34,131 bases of DNA, taken from positions 11,384-45,514 of the forward strand of contig NZ_JACDFE010000005.1 in NCBI RefSeq assembly GCF_013815995.1, written 5' to 3'. Source of the stretch: Sporichthya sp. Lineage in GTDB: Bacteria > Actinomycetota > Actinomycetes > Sporichthyales > Sporichthyaceae. The notes under the pieces were generated by a model. That model made no database searches. It saw only the letters and a list, made by a program, of their open reading frames with translations, and had not been told where the DNA came from. The number at the start of each line of letters is the position of its first letter. Position 1 is the stretch's first letter. A program made the translations under genes and the position numbers. This document shows positions 1 through 9,164 of the stretch, one piece after another.

Positions 1-19
1 GGGCCGGACGCTGCTGCTC

Positions 20-1183
20 ATGTCTGCTTCCCTGCCGGTGCGTCGCGCCTTCCTGCTCTCATTCGCCCTCGCCGCGAGCACTGCCGCCCCGTTGCTCGCC
101 GCCCCCACCGCCCAGGCCTCGGCCTGCGGCACGGTGCTGTCGGCGACGAAGAACGGGGGGGACGCCGCGTCCCTGGTCAGCGCCAACTGCTCCAGCAACG
201 ACGGCGCCCAGTACGTCTCGTGGGGTGTGGACGCGCCCGGCGGCGGCAACGACCTGGGTGCGGCTTCGGTGAACGACACCTACGTCATCACCCTCGACAC
301 CGGCACGACGATCCCACGGGTCTCGGACACCAAGGGCGCCGGCGTGACGGTCAACCGCGTCAAGGCCGATGACGGGCACTGGCACGTGACCATCACGGCC
401 AAGCCGGTGCTCGCCACCGGCGATTGCAAGCAGAACAAGACGCCGTGGACCTGCCCGGAAATCGCCACCAAGCAGTGGGACGGCTACCTCGGCGGTCAGC
501 TCACCGACTACGGCACCTGGGAGGACGCCCGCCAGCGCGCGGCGTTCTTCGGCATGGACTACAGCTCGAACATCGACGCCGGCTCGATCCCGCCGCAGAT
601 CGTCAAGGACTCCGCGGGCGCGGAGATGATCTTCCTGGAGCTCGCGAACTCGCACTTCCAGAAGACGCCGGCCACCACGGTGTTCAAGGGTCAGGTCAGC
701 GTGGTGATCCCGAACAACTTCCTCAAGCTGGTCTACGAGATCGACGACCCAGCCTCGCTCACCACCGCCGGGCTGGACCCCGAGATCAGCGGCAAGGGCG
801 GCGGCACCGTCACCATCGTGGACACCGGTAGCGCGCTGCGGGTGGACGTGGCGAACCTGACCTTCTCCCAGCGCAACGTGAAGGTGCACCGCGGCAACAT
901 CAAACCCGGCAAGCCGGGCAAGCTCTCGGCGGACCGGAAGAACGCGTCCGCGGTGAAGCTGAGCTACAACCGGGCCAAGGCCCGCGGCTCGAAGATCAAG
1001 GGCTACACCGCGACCTGCATCGCTAAGAAGGGCCCGAAGCATGTCGTGACGGTCAACGACAAGCGGCCGTCCACGACGGTGACCGGCCTGCACGCAAACA
1101 CCGAGTACACCTGCAAGGTGCGTGCCCGCTCCAAGGCCGGCAACGGCGGCTGGGCGAAGATCTCGGTCGCCAAGAAGCCATAG
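20..1183 (+). CDS. Secreted protein with C-terminal fibronectin type III domain
   Basis: The 387-residue product begins with a typical Sec signal peptide: RR near residues 8-9, a hydrophobic core, then a small-residue run ending AQASA before Cys36, so it should be exported. Residues about 36-290 form a region I do not recognise, with several cysteines and the patterns expected of a beta-rich extracellular domain. Residues about 295-387 look like one fibronectin type III domain, with a GYTATC strand, TTVTGLHANTEYTCKVRA, and a final NGGWA turn. No catalytic motif is visible, so a surface binding role is only an inference. The start lies 20 bases from the window edge, so an upstream start cannot be excluded. 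A strong hairpin follows the stop, which suggests a single-gene transcript. The 344-residue antisense ORF is a shadow. Confidence 0.8.
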   Translation: MSASLPVRRAFLLSFALAASTAAPLLAAPTAQASACGTVLSATKNGGDAASLVSANCSSNDGAQYVSWGVDAPGGGNDLGAASVNDTYVITLDTGTTIPRVSDTKGAGVTVNRVKADDGHWHVTITAKPVLATGDCKQNKTPWTCPEIATKQWDGYLGGQLTDYGTWEDARQRAAFFGMDYSSNIDAGSIPPQIVKDSAGAEMIFLELANSHFQKTPATTVFKGQVSVVIPNNFLKLVYEIDDPASLTTAGLDPEISGKGGGTVTIVDTGSALRVDVANLTFSQRNVKVHRGNIKPGKPGKLSADRKNASAVKLSYNRAKARGSKIKGYTATCIAKKGPKHVVTVNDKRPSTTVTGLHANTEYTCKVRARSKAGNGGWAKISVAKKP

Positions 1184-1190
1184 GTACCGC

Positions 1191-1236
1191 GACGTCCGAT
1201 GATGCGAGCGCTATTGCGCTCGCTTTTTCGGACGTC
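1191..1236 (+). terminator. Nested hairpin, likely terminator of the secreted Fn3 gene
   Basis: An inner perfect 8-bp stem GCGAGCGC/GCGCTCGC with loop TATT is followed directly by TTTTT. This is enclosed by a 9-bp outer stem, GACGTCCGA at 1191-1199 and TCGGACGTC at 1228-1236. The inner stem plus T-run is a classic intrinsic terminator 8 bases after the stop codon. The outer arms are unusual and recur at 22771-22818. Confidence 0.85.
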
Positions 1237-1287
1237 AGCCGTCAGGCTTCGCGGGTGCGCTGACGCCCTGATCCCGGGGTGATCACT

Positions 1288-1293
1288 TAGGCT
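1288..1293 (+). promoter_or_regulatory. Putative -10 box of a leaderless tldD promoter
   Basis: TAGGCT lies 7 nt before the ATG at 1301 and no purine-rich ribosome site is seen. In actinobacteria a TANNNT box at this distance usually places the transcription start on the start codon. No clear -35 was found. Confidence 0.5.
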
Positions 1294-1300
1294 CGCCGAC

Positions 1301-2805
<1,505 letters not shown>

Positions 2806-2809
<4 letters not shown>

Positions 2810-2883
2810 AGGAGCGCAGCGAGTTCATGATGAATATCGAATCGGTCCCCGCGAGGACGAAGTCCGTGGCGGTGACTCGATGA
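2806..2883 (+). CDS. 25-codon mini-ORF coupling tldD to tldE, possible junction element
   Basis: An ATG at 2806 overlaps the tldD stop as ATGA, and the mini-ORF's own stop overlaps the tldE start as ATGA, so both junctions use the same 4-nt overlap. The encoded peptide starts MKERSEF and is basic; I know no family for it. The DNA opens with AAGGAGCGCAGCGAG, which contains a ribosome-site-like AAGGAG, and then a relatively AT-rich patch (TTCATGATGAATATC) unlike the flanking genes. It may be a translated coupling peptide. Alternatively it may be a small repeated spacer inserted between the two genes that happens to keep coupling. Similar GGAGCG(C/A)AGCGAG strings are common at actinobacterial gene junctions, which favours a repeat origin. 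Confidence 0.4.
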
Positions 2884-4271
2884 GTTCGCACATGATGGGC
2901 CCGCAGCAGATCGTCGAGAAGGCGCTCGGGCTCTCCACCGCCGACGGCTGCCAGGTGATTGTGTCCGAGGACAGCGACGCCAACCTGCGGTGGGCCGGCA
3001 ACACCCTGACCACCAACGGGGTCAGCCGCTCGCGAGGCGTCACGGTGATCTCGACCGTCGGCGGCGCCGTGGGTGTCGTCTCCCGCAGCAACCCGGACAC
3101 CGAGGCGCTGGCCGAGATGGTCCGCGCCGCCGAGGACGCGGCCCGGCGCAACGACCCGGCCGAGGATGCCGGGCCGCTCGTCACCCCGGAGCAGGCGCCG
3201 TCCGTCCCCGGCTGGGACAACGCGCCCGTCGAGACCTCCATCGGGGTCTTCTCCCACCTCGCCACCGGATTGGGGGCGGCGTTCGAGCGGGCCCGCAGCG
3301 CAGACCAATTGCTGTTCGGGTTCGCCTCCCACAACCTGAGCACGACCTACCTCGGCACCTCGGCCGGGATCCGGCTCCGCCACGTGCAGCCGACCGGCAA
3401 GGTCGAGATCAACGCCAAGAGCGCCGACTACGCGCGCTCCGCCTGGGCCGGAACGGCCACCCGCGACTTCACCGACGTCGACGTCGCCGCCCTGGACGCC
3501 GAGCTCACGGTGCGCCTGGGCTGGGCCGAGAAGGCGATCGCCCTGGACGCGGGGAGCTACGAGACGATCCTGCCGCCGAGCGCGGTGTCCGACCTGATGA
3601 TCTACGCCTATTGGACCGGAGCCGGCCGCGACGCGGCCGAGGGCCGGACGGTGTTCTCCGCCCCCGGTGGTGGCACCCGGGTGGGCGAGCGTCTCACCGA
3701 CGCCAAGCTGACGCTGCGCAGCGACCCTGGGGCGCCGGGCCTGGAGTGCTGCCCGTTCGCGGTCGCCGGTTCCTCGTCGAGCATGTCCTCGGTCTTCGAC
3801 AACGGCCTGGCGATGGGCGCCACCGACTGGATCCGCAATGGCGAGCTCACCAACCTGATCAACACCCGCTTCACCGCGGCCAAGACCGGTGGCGCCGTCG
3901 CCCCGCCGATCGACAACCTGATTCTCGGCGCCGAGTCCCCCGGTCCCTCGCTGACCGAGATGATCGCGGGCACCTCACGGGCGCTGCTCCTGACCTGCCT
4001 GTGGTACGTCCGAGAGGTGGACGCCCAGACCCTGCTGCTCACCGGCCTGACCCGCGACGGGGTCTACCTGGTCGAGCACGGCGAGGTGGTCGGGGCCGTG
4101 AACAACTTCCGGTTCAACGTCTCCCCCGTCGACCTGCTCGGCCGGATGACCGAGATCGGCCCGACGCAGCCGTGCCTGCCGCGCGAGTGGAGCGACTACT
4201 TCACCCGCGCCGCGATGCCCCCGGTCCGCGTCGACGGTTTCCTGATGAGCTCGGTATCTCAGGCCTCCTGA
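2880..4271 (+). CDS. tldE: TldE/PmbA-type partner of TldD
   Basis: This 463-residue protein is the second TldD/PmbA-family member. It lacks the HExxxH motif, as expected for the non-metal-binding TldE (PmbA) subunit, which pairs with TldD to form the protease chamber. The C-terminal half has the family's conserved pattern, including TDWIRNGELTNLINTRF and a late GVYLVEHGEVVGAVNNFRFN strand region. I chose the ATG at 2880 (MSSHMMGPQQ) rather than the ORF-track start at 2742, because the longer form would overlap tldD by 68 nt in another frame and add an unrelated N-terminus. The start overlaps the mini-ORF stop (ATGA). A convergent PNPOx-like gene follows. Confidence 0.92.
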   Translation: MSSHMMGPQQIVEKALGLSTADGCQVIVSEDSDANLRWAGNTLTTNGVSRSRGVTVISTVGGAVGVVSRSNPDTEALAEMVRAAEDAARRNDPAEDAGPLVTPEQAPSVPGWDNAPVETSIGVFSHLATGLGAAFERARSADQLLFGFASHNLSTTYLGTSAGIRLRHVQPTGKVEINAKSADYARSAWAGTATRDFTDVDVAALDAELTVRLGWAEKAIALDAGSYETILPPSAVSDLMIYAYWTGAGRDAAEGRTVFSAPGGGTRVGERLTDAKLTLRSDPGAPGLECCPFAVAGSSSSMSSVFDNGLAMGATDWIRNGELTNLINTRFTAAKTGGAVAPPIDNLILGAESPGPSLTEMIAGTSRALLLTCLWYVREVDAQTLLLTGLTRDGVYLVEHGEVVGAVNNFRFNVSPVDLLGRMTEIGPTQPCLPREWSDYFTRAAMPPVRVDGFLMSSVSQAS

Positions 4272-4275
4272 CCCA

Positions 4276-4300
4276 CTCGCAAGAATGCATCTCCTGCGAG
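4276..4300. terminator. Weak hairpin between convergent tldE and PNPOx-like genes
   Basis: CTCGCA at 4276-4281 and TGCGAG at 4295-4300 form a 6-bp stem with a 13-nt loop, in the 43-nt gap between two convergent stop codons. There is no T-run on either side, so a terminator role rests mainly on position. Confidence 0.3.
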
Positions 4301-4314
4301 GAAGTGACGGAGCA

Positions 4315-4638
4315 TCAGCGTGGGATGTGCAGGATCGCGGCGGTCGGGGTGATCCACAGCTCCGTGCCGCGCAGCTCGGCGGTGCCGTCCACGATCAGCG
4401 AGTGCTTGGTCGCGTCCGCGTTCGGATAGAGCAGCGCGACGATCTGACCGTCGGCCGCCTTCTGCGTCCCGGCCCCGGCCTTGTCCACGACCAGCATCGG
4501 CCCGTCCGCTCCCTCGTCGACGCGCGGCCGCTGCGCCAGGAAGCGCGGCTGCCCGGCGGCGGAGACGCTGACCAGGAACGACAGGTCGTACTTGGCGATG
4601 GTGGCGGGCAGATCGGCGATCGCGACAGGAATGCTCAT
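4315..4638 (-). CDS. Small PNPOx-like split-barrel flavoprotein
   Basis: The 107-residue product has the pattern of the pyridoxamine 5'-phosphate oxidase-like split barrel: LSFLVSVSAAGQPRFLAQRP early (strand-turn-strand with a G-x-P turn), then IVALLYPN, and a final strand pair ending AILHIPR. Such proteins bind FMN, F420 or heme, and many actinobacterial members have no assigned substrate. It is short for the family, so it may be a minimal barrel working as a dimer. The ATG is backed by a TAGGCT box 6 nt upstream. It is convergent with tldE and sits alone between that gene and the DUF732-like gene. Confidence 0.7.
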   Translation of the reverse strand: MSIPVAIADLPATIAKYDLSFLVSVSAAGQPRFLAQRPRVDEGADGPMLVVDKAGAGTQKAADGQIVALLYPNADATKHSLIVDGTAELRGTELWITPTAAILHIPR

Positions 4639-4644
4639 GACTCC

Positions 4645-4650
4645 AGCCTA
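4645..4650 (-). promoter_or_regulatory. Putative leaderless -10 box of the PNPOx-like gene
   Basis: On the minus strand TAGGCT is followed by six bases and then ATG at 4638. The same hexamer and nearly the same spacing occur before tldD. Confidence 0.5.
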
Positions 4651-4762
4651 GGCACGGAAGACAACGCGCCCGCCTCCCGGCGGGCCGGGTGGCCGGGTGG
4701 CGGGCGCGTCGACCGCTCGTGCGATCCGGTGCGTGACCGGAAGTCTGTTACCGCAAGTCTGC

Positions 4763-5290
4763 TTAGCGGAAGTTCTTGGCGTAGCCATCGCAGTACAGCG
4801 TCGAGGCGCCGAGCAGGAACGCCTTGCTCTGCTGCTTGCTGTAGCCACCGCCCGCCGCGACCTGATTGATCATCGTCTTCGGCGCAGTGCCGTCCTTGAG
4901 GAAGTCGCACGCGGTCGTCGCGGCGGTCGCCGGGCTGCTGGCCGGCGTGATCTTGATGCCGACCTTGCCGAGGTAGTTGATCAGCGCGGTGCGGCGCCCG
5001 GCGACGCTTACGCCCTTGAGCTTGTCGGCGGCCGCGGCCGCCTTCTCCTCGTAGGTCAGCTGCGGCTTGGCGGCCACCGGCTTCGCGGCGTTGTCGGTCA
5101 CGGCCGGGCTGTTCGCCCCGGTTGCCAGCGGGTCAGTGCCACTGTTGCCACCGAAAGCCATGTACAGGCCGGCGACGAGGGCGGTCACGACGACGCTGAG
5201 CATCAGCACGCGGGCGACGGTACGACCGAAGCTCTGCTTCTCCGCGGACTCGGCCTCAGCCGTGTGGTCCTGCTCCAGCATCAGACTCAC
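4763..5290 (-). CDS. Membrane-anchored DUF732-like exported protein
   Basis: The 175-residue protein has a short charged N-terminus, one membrane helix at about residues 28-46 (VLMLSVVVTALVAGLYMAF), an Ala/Pro/Lys-rich linker, and a C-terminal domain of about 90 residues. That domain has two cysteines in the arrangement ACDFLKDGT and STLYCDGY, which resembles DUF732 domains of mycobacterial secreted proteins, where the two cysteines are thought to form a disulfide. Function is unknown. The N-terminus is probably cytoplasmic and the domain outside. The GTG start at 5290 has a good GGAGGGG ribosome site 5 nt upstream. The upstream gene on the same strand is the MFS exporter's partner strand neighbour, ending at 5391, so the two may share a transcript. 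Confidence 0.65.
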   Translation of the reverse strand: MSLMLEQDHTAEAESAEKQSFGRTVARVLMLSVVVTALVAGLYMAFGGNSGTDPLATGANSPAVTDNAAKPVAAKPQLTYEEKAAAAADKLKGVSVAGRRTALINYLGKVGIKITPASSPATAATTACDFLKDGTAPKTMINQVAAGGGYSKQQSKAFLLGASTLYCDGYAKNFR

Positions 5291-5390
5291 GAGTTCCCCT
5301 CCCGATCCACCAGGTGTCAGGAACTCCGACGCACGGTCGGGGGTCGCAGGATCCCCCGATCGCGGAAAACCTCAATTGATCTACGCAGTG

Positions 5391-6803
5391 TCAGGATGCA
5401 GGCGCAGAGCGTGAGCGGATCGTGGCCCAGACCAGCCAGATCGTGAGAGCGAGTCCGATTCCGGCCCCGATCCCGAAGGTCCGGTCGTAGCCCGCGTCGG
5501 TGGCCAGGCCACCGGCGGTGTGCGCGGCCAGCAGCGCGCCGACCATGGCGGACGCGATCGAGCCGCCGACCTGGCGCAGCACGCCGTTGGCCGCCATCGA
5601 GCTGCCGAGCTGGTCCCCCGGCACCGCGCCCAGCAGCAACAGCGGCATGGTGCTCAGCGCGACGCCCACCCCCAGCCCGAGCACGAACATCCCGAATATC
5701 AACTGCCAGGTCTCGGCGTGGTGGCCGTAGAGCCCCGCGTTGGCCACGACCACCGCGACGGCGCCGATGACGAGCACCGCCCGTGGTCCGGCCCGGCGGG
5801 CCAGCCGCACCCCGATCCGGCTGGCCAACTGGCTGCCGATCGAGAGCGGCAGGATCACGAAGCCGGCCGCGAAGGCGCTCAGGCTCGGCCCGTAGCCCGC
5901 ACCCTCCGGGCTCTGCGCCAACGTGCCCGACGCCGCGAACGAGCCGAACATGGCCAGCCAGAAGACCAGCGCGGACACCTGGGCCAGTCGCACGTCCGGC
6001 AACCGCAACAGGTCGAGGCGGACCAGGGGGGCCGGCGCCCGGAGCTCCCAGCGCACCCAGAGCGTGAGCAGCACCGCGCTCGCGGCCAGCAGGCCAGGGG
6101 TGGCCGGTGAACTCCAGCCCCACCGGGTGCTCTCGGCCAGCGCCAGCAGGCCGGAACCGAGACCCACCCCCAGCAGCACGGCGCCGCCGACGTCGAACGG
6201 ATCGGTCGCGCGCTGCGCGGGCGGTGAGTGCGGGAGCACGAAAGGCACCACCACCAGCGCACTGCCGGCGAAGGCCACGGCGATCCAGAACGCCGCCCGG
6301 TAGTCGCCGTACTCGGCCACCGCCCCGGTCAGCGGATACCCCAACCCGATCCCCGTCACAGCGGTCACCGACAGTGCGGCGACCCCGGCCTGCAAGCGCT
6401 CCACCGGCAGGTGCCGGCGGGCGAGCGTCATCGTCACCGGCACGATGCCGAACGTGACGCCCTGCAGACCGCGTCCGAGAAGCAGCACCGCGAAGTTGGT
6501 GGCGGTGGCGGCCAGCAGGGAGCCGAGCGCGACCACACCCAGCGCGGCGAGCAGAACCTTGCGCGGGTCGCCGCGGTCAGCCAACCGTCCCAGGACCGGC
6601 GTGGAGACGGCGGCGGTGAAGGAGGAAATGGTCAGGATCCACTGCCCGGTGGACAGCGAGACCCCCTGCGCCTCGGCGATCGTCGGGATCAGCAGCACGC
6701 CCAGTGAGCTGATCACCGCGGTGCACAGGCCGCAGTAGATCAGGACCGGCAGGACGAATCTCGACGATTCGGTGGGCGACGCAGGGGGCGCGCCCGCCCC
6801 CAC
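5391..6803 (-). CDS. MFS drug exporter-like transporter, 14 TM (DHA2 type)
   Basis: The 470-residue protein shows about 14 hydrophobic helices, as in the DHA2 (drug:H+ antiporter) branch of the major facilitator superfamily. Between helices 2 and 3 is motif A, GRLADRGDPRKVLL. Helix 5 carries VTGIGLGYPLTGAV, close to the antiporter motif C (GxxxGPxxGG), though the second half is altered. It should export a small compound from the inner membrane using the proton gradient; the substrate cannot be read from sequence. No regulator of the TetR or MarR type is adjacent. The GTG start at 6803 follows a short gap after dodecin on the same strand, so the two may be co-transcribed. Confidence 0.85.
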   Translation of the reverse strand: MGAGAPPASPTESSRFVLPVLIYCGLCTAVISSLGVLLIPTIAEAQGVSLSTGQWILTISSFTAAVSTPVLGRLADRGDPRKVLLAALGVVALGSLLAATATNFAVLLLGRGLQGVTFGIVPVTMTLARRHLPVERLQAGVAALSVTAVTGIGLGYPLTGAVAEYGDYRAAFWIAVAFAGSALVVVPFVLPHSPPAQRATDPFDVGGAVLLGVGLGSGLLALAESTRWGWSSPATPGLLAASAVLLTLWVRWELRAPAPLVRLDLLRLPDVRLAQVSALVFWLAMFGSFAASGTLAQSPEGAGYGPSLSAFAAGFVILPLSIGSQLASRIGVRLARRAGPRAVLVIGAVAVVVANAGLYGHHAETWQLIFGMFVLGLGVGVALSTMPLLLLGAVPGDQLGSSMAANGVLRQVGGSIASAMVGALLAAHTAGGLATDAGYDRTFGIGAGIGLALTIWLVWATIRSRSAPAS

Positions 6804-6847
6804 CTAACGGACCGTCAGGACCGTCCGCACGCTCGGGGGAGCGCCGA

Positions 6848-7060
6848 TCACGGGTCCTCGAGGCGGAAGCCGAGCTTCATCCCCACCTGGTAGTGGTCGA
6901 GCGCCCCGTCCCGCACGTAGCCGCGGATCTCCGTCACCTCGAACCAGTCGATGTGCCGCAACGTGGCGCTGGCGCGGGCGATGCCGCTCCGGATGGCCTG
7001 CTCGATGCTGTCGGGCGAGGTGCCCACCAGCTCGGTGATCCGGTACGTGCGCTCGGACAT
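6848..7060 (-). CDS. Dodecin family flavin-binding protein
   Basis: The 70-residue protein matches dodecin in full: TYRITELVGTSPDSIEQAI, then the flavin-stacking Trp in HIDWFEVTEIRG, then YQVGMKLGFRLED with the conserved Gln. Dodecins form hollow dodecamers that store or buffer riboflavin, FMN or CoA-related ligands in the cytosol. The ATG at 7060 is preceded by a purine-rich AGGGAGA. The gene lies upstream of the MFS exporter with a 44-nt gap. It diverges from the DUF3099 gene across a 140-nt spacer that must hold both promoters. Confidence 0.93.
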   Translation of the reverse strand: MSERTYRITELVGTSPDSIEQAIRSGIARASATLRHIDWFEVTEIRGYVRDGALDHYQVGMKLGFRLEDP

Positions 7061-7188
7061 CGTCGTCTCCCTGGCTCACGGCATTCCGATCATGGGCAGC
7101 TGCCGGTGTCTGCACCGGCATCGTCTCGTGTGGCCGTGAGCCGGCCCACAGCGGCACCCCGGGATGGTCGGGTCGACCCGATCGGACG

Positions 7189-7194
7189 TACCTT
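7189..7194 (+). promoter_or_regulatory. Putative leaderless -10 box of the DUF3099 gene
   Basis: TACCTT lies 6 nt before the GTG at 7201, with no ribosome site in between. No convincing -35 is visible. Confidence 0.45.
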
Positions 7195-7200
7195 GATGAT

Positions 7201-7518
7201 GTGCACAACAAGGACCGCGGCAAGCCGGGCCAGGAGGTCTACACCGTCTCCGGCGTGCGCTCGAGCCTGACCGACGACGTGAAGCTGCGCACCCGCAAAT
7301 ACGCCTTCTCGATGGCGGTCCGCACCGCCTGCTTCCTCGGCGCGATCGTCACCGAGGGCACGCTGCGCTGGATCCTGTTCTGCGGCGCGATCGTGCTGCC
7401 CTACGTTGCGGTGGTCGCCGCCAACAGTGGCCGGCCGGCGGCCGGAAACGCCCCGCCGCCAGTGCAGCTGCCGCTTCGCACCCAGCTGCCCCCACTTCAA
7501 CCCGAAGAAGGCTCATGA
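7201..7518 (+). CDS. DUF3099 family small membrane protein
   Basis: The 105-residue product matches DUF3099: SGVRSSLTDDVKLRTRKYAFSMAVRTACFLGAIV followed by a second hydrophobic segment, WILFCGAIVLPYVAVVAANSGR. It should have two membrane helices separated by a short loop, and a Pro-rich C-terminal tail that is probably disordered. The family is widespread in actinobacteria and has no assigned function. The start is GTG; two ATGs just upstream are out of frame. A gene-poor stretch follows before convergent moaA. Confidence 0.85.
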   Translation: MHNKDRGKPGQEVYTVSGVRSSLTDDVKLRTRKYAFSMAVRTACFLGAIVTEGTLRWILFCGAIVLPYVAVVAANSGRPAAGNAPPPVQLPLRTQLPPLQPEEGS

Positions 7519-7572
7519 CTTTCGGCAAACAGCCAGATTCACCCGGGAAACGCGTGTAATACTCGCGTCACA

Positions 7573-7652
7573 GCCTGAAGAAACAGCTGGTCAGGCTCCC
7601 GGAACGCAACGCCGGGCGACTTCCCCCGTGGTCGCCCGGTGTTGCTCTGTTT
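7573..7652 (+). ncRNA. Candidate structured RNA ending in an intrinsic terminator
   Basis: Within the 366-nt gap between DUF3099 and moaA there is a compact set of helices. P1 is AGCCTGA (7573-7579) with TCAGGCT (7591-7597). A possible CCCGG/CCGGG helix is formed by 7598-7602 and 7612-7616. A 14-bp stem, CAACGCCGGGCGAC (7607-7620) with GTCGCCCGGTGTTG (7631-7644) and one wobble, is followed by CTCTGTTT. The middle helix and the last stem share bases, so they exclude each other, as in a terminator/antiterminator switch. TGTAATACT just upstream (about 7554-7562) could be a -10. I do not recognise a known riboswitch class, and no plus-strand gene lies downstream to be controlled. A plain long terminator for DUF3099 is the simpler reading. 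Confidence 0.4.
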
Positions 7653-7781
7653 AAGGCGGCCTTCGGCCGCGTCGCGCTACGCGCGCTGGTGGTGACCGTT
7701 CCGGTCTCCCGCTCCTTCGGTCGCGCTCGACCTGCACGCCACACACTCAGCGTGCTCGCATCGGGGGCGCGGCGCCCCGCG

Positions 7782-7880
7782 TGCTCGCGGTCCAGCTCGC
7801 TCCGCTCGCGGACCCCCGGAGTACCGCCTCGCTTGCTCGCGTCCGGCTCGCTCCGCTCGCGGACCCGCGGAGTACCGCCC
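7782..7880. repeat. Two tandem ~51-bp GC-rich repeats downstream of moaA
   Basis: The unit GCTCGCTCCGCTCGCGGACC followed by C(C/G)CGGAGTACCGCC occurs twice with a 51-base period, the first copy from about 7782 and the second from about 7834. The core CTCGCTCCGCTCGC (minus strand GCGAGCGGAGCGAG) belongs to the GAGCGnAGCGAG-type low-complexity strings seen at many actinobacterial gene ends. Bases 7653-7781 hold only more degenerate material of this kind and a GCGGCC/GGCCGC hairpin. No gene is supported in 7519-7884. Confidence 0.6.
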
Positions 7881-7884
7881 TGAA

Positions 7885-8880
7885 CTAACCGCCGATGGCG
7901 GACATGGGGCGGTCGGGCTGCAGGAAGCTCGGGTCGTCGATGCCGTGGCCGGCCTTCTTGCCGCGCATCGCGACCTGCCAGCGCACGGCGAGCTCGGAAT
8001 CGGTGGCACCGGCGCGCATCGCGGCCCGCAGGTCGGACTCCTCGCGGGCGAACAGGCAGTTGCGGACCTGGCCGTCGGCGGTGAGGCGCACCCGGTCGCA
8101 GTCGCCGCAGAACGGGCGGGTGACGCTGGCGATGATGCCCACGGTCGCCGGACCGCCGTCGACGAACCAGCGCTCGGCCGGTGCGGAGCCGCGGATGCTG
8201 GAGGGCTCGGGGGTCAGGTTGTAGCGGCGCTGGAGCTTCTCGAGGATCTCGTCGGCAGTGACCATGTCCGCGCGGTTCCAGCCGTGCTGGGCGTCCAGCG
8301 GCATCTGCTCGATGAACCGCAGCTCGTAGCCACGCTCCAGGCAGAACTGCAGGAGCTTCTCGGGCTCCTCGTCGTTCACGTCGCGCATCAGGACCGCGTT
8401 GACCTTCACCGGGGCCAGGCCGGCATCGGCCGCCGCCGCCATCCCGCGCACGACGTCCTCGAACCGGTCGCGCCGGGTGAGGGTGTGGAAGAGCTCGCTG
8501 TCCACGGTGTCGAGCGAGATGTTGACCCGGTCCAGGCCGGCGTCCTTGAGCGGGCGCGCGAGGCGCTCCATGCCCAGGCCGTTGCTGGTGACCGACATCA
8601 TCGGGCGCGGGTCGAGCTTGGCGACCTCGGAGACGATCCCGACGAAGCCGTTGCGGACCAGCGGCTCGCCGCCGGTGAAGCGGACTTCCTCCACGCCGAG
8701 GCGAGTGACGGCGATGCCGATCAGCCGGACGATCTCTTCGTCCGTGAGCAGCTGCGGCTTCGGCAGCCAGTCCAGGCCTTCGGCCGGCATGCAGTAGGTG
8801 CACCGCAGATTGCACTTGTCGGTGAGCGACACGCGCAGATCCTTGGCCACGCGGCCGTAGGTGTCTGCCAACTTCAGCAA
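7885..8880 (-). CDS. moaA: GTP 3',8-cyclase MoaA, molybdenum cofactor biosynthesis
   Basis: MoaA is a radical-SAM enzyme that converts GTP to 3',8-cyclo-GTP, the first step of molybdopterin synthesis. The 331-residue product has the N-terminal 4Fe-4S motif CNLRCTYC (Cys23, 27, 30), the SAM-binding GGEPLV, and the second cluster motif CGDCDRVRLTADGQVRNCLF near residues 260-280. It ends with the conserved Gly-Gly tail (SAIGG) that is essential for catalysis. The start is TTG at 8880 with GGAG six nt upstream, which I prefer to any internal start because homologs begin a few residues before the RVSLTDKCN strand. No other moa gene is in the window. The upstream spacer carries a 19-base palindrome. 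Confidence 0.96.
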   Translation of the reverse strand: MLKLADTYGRVAKDLRVSLTDKCNLRCTYCMPAEGLDWLPKPQLLTDEEIVRLIGIAVTRLGVEEVRFTGGEPLVRNGFVGIVSEVAKLDPRPMMSVTSNGLGMERLARPLKDAGLDRVNISLDTVDSELFHTLTRRDRFEDVVRGMAAAADAGLAPVKVNAVLMRDVNDEEPEKLLQFCLERGYELRFIEQMPLDAQHGWNRADMVTADEILEKLQRRYNLTPEPSSIRGSAPAERWFVDGGPATVGIIASVTRPFCGDCDRVRLTADGQVRNCLFAREESDLRAAMRAGATDSELAVRWQVAMRGKKAGHGIDDPSFLQPDRPMSAIGG

Positions 8881-8928
8881 GGGGATCTCCAGGGGATGTT
8901 GATCCGGGCGGGGACCAGCTTCTTCAGA

Positions 8929-8947
8929 GTAGTCCGGATCGGACTAC
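8929..8947. promoter_or_regulatory. Perfect-arm palindrome between moaA and the SURF1 gene
   Basis: GTAGTCCG and CGGACTAC form 8-bp arms around GAT. It lies 49 nt upstream of moaA in a 290-nt divergent spacer, a typical operator position. The regulator is unknown. Nothing else in the spacer (8881-9170) is clear apart from the -10 box near 9159. Confidence 0.45.
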
Positions 8948-9158
8948 CCGACACCCGATTCAAGCTTCTGACCTGCGGCGATGTTCCCTCGAGAGTCCGA
9001 ATTGCCAGGTTCGTGCCCCGCATCTGCGAGGCCGCTGCAGATCATGTGACTGCATCACCGAGGGTGGTAACTGCCGATGCCTAGCAGTTGGTCTTGAGGC
9101 CAAACTTTCTCAGGAAGGACTCGGACCCTCTCCGAAAGGTGGCCCCGCACCGGGTCGT

Positions 9159-9164
9159 TACGGT
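9159..9164 (+). promoter_or_regulatory. Putative leaderless -10 box of the SURF1 gene
   Basis: TACGGT lies 6 nt before the GTG at 9171. The intervening bases GAGCCC do not make a usable ribosome site. Confidence 0.45.

Noticed and set aside
7782-7880. Repeats considered as a CRISPR array
   Set aside because: Only two contiguous units with no unique spacers and no cas genes.
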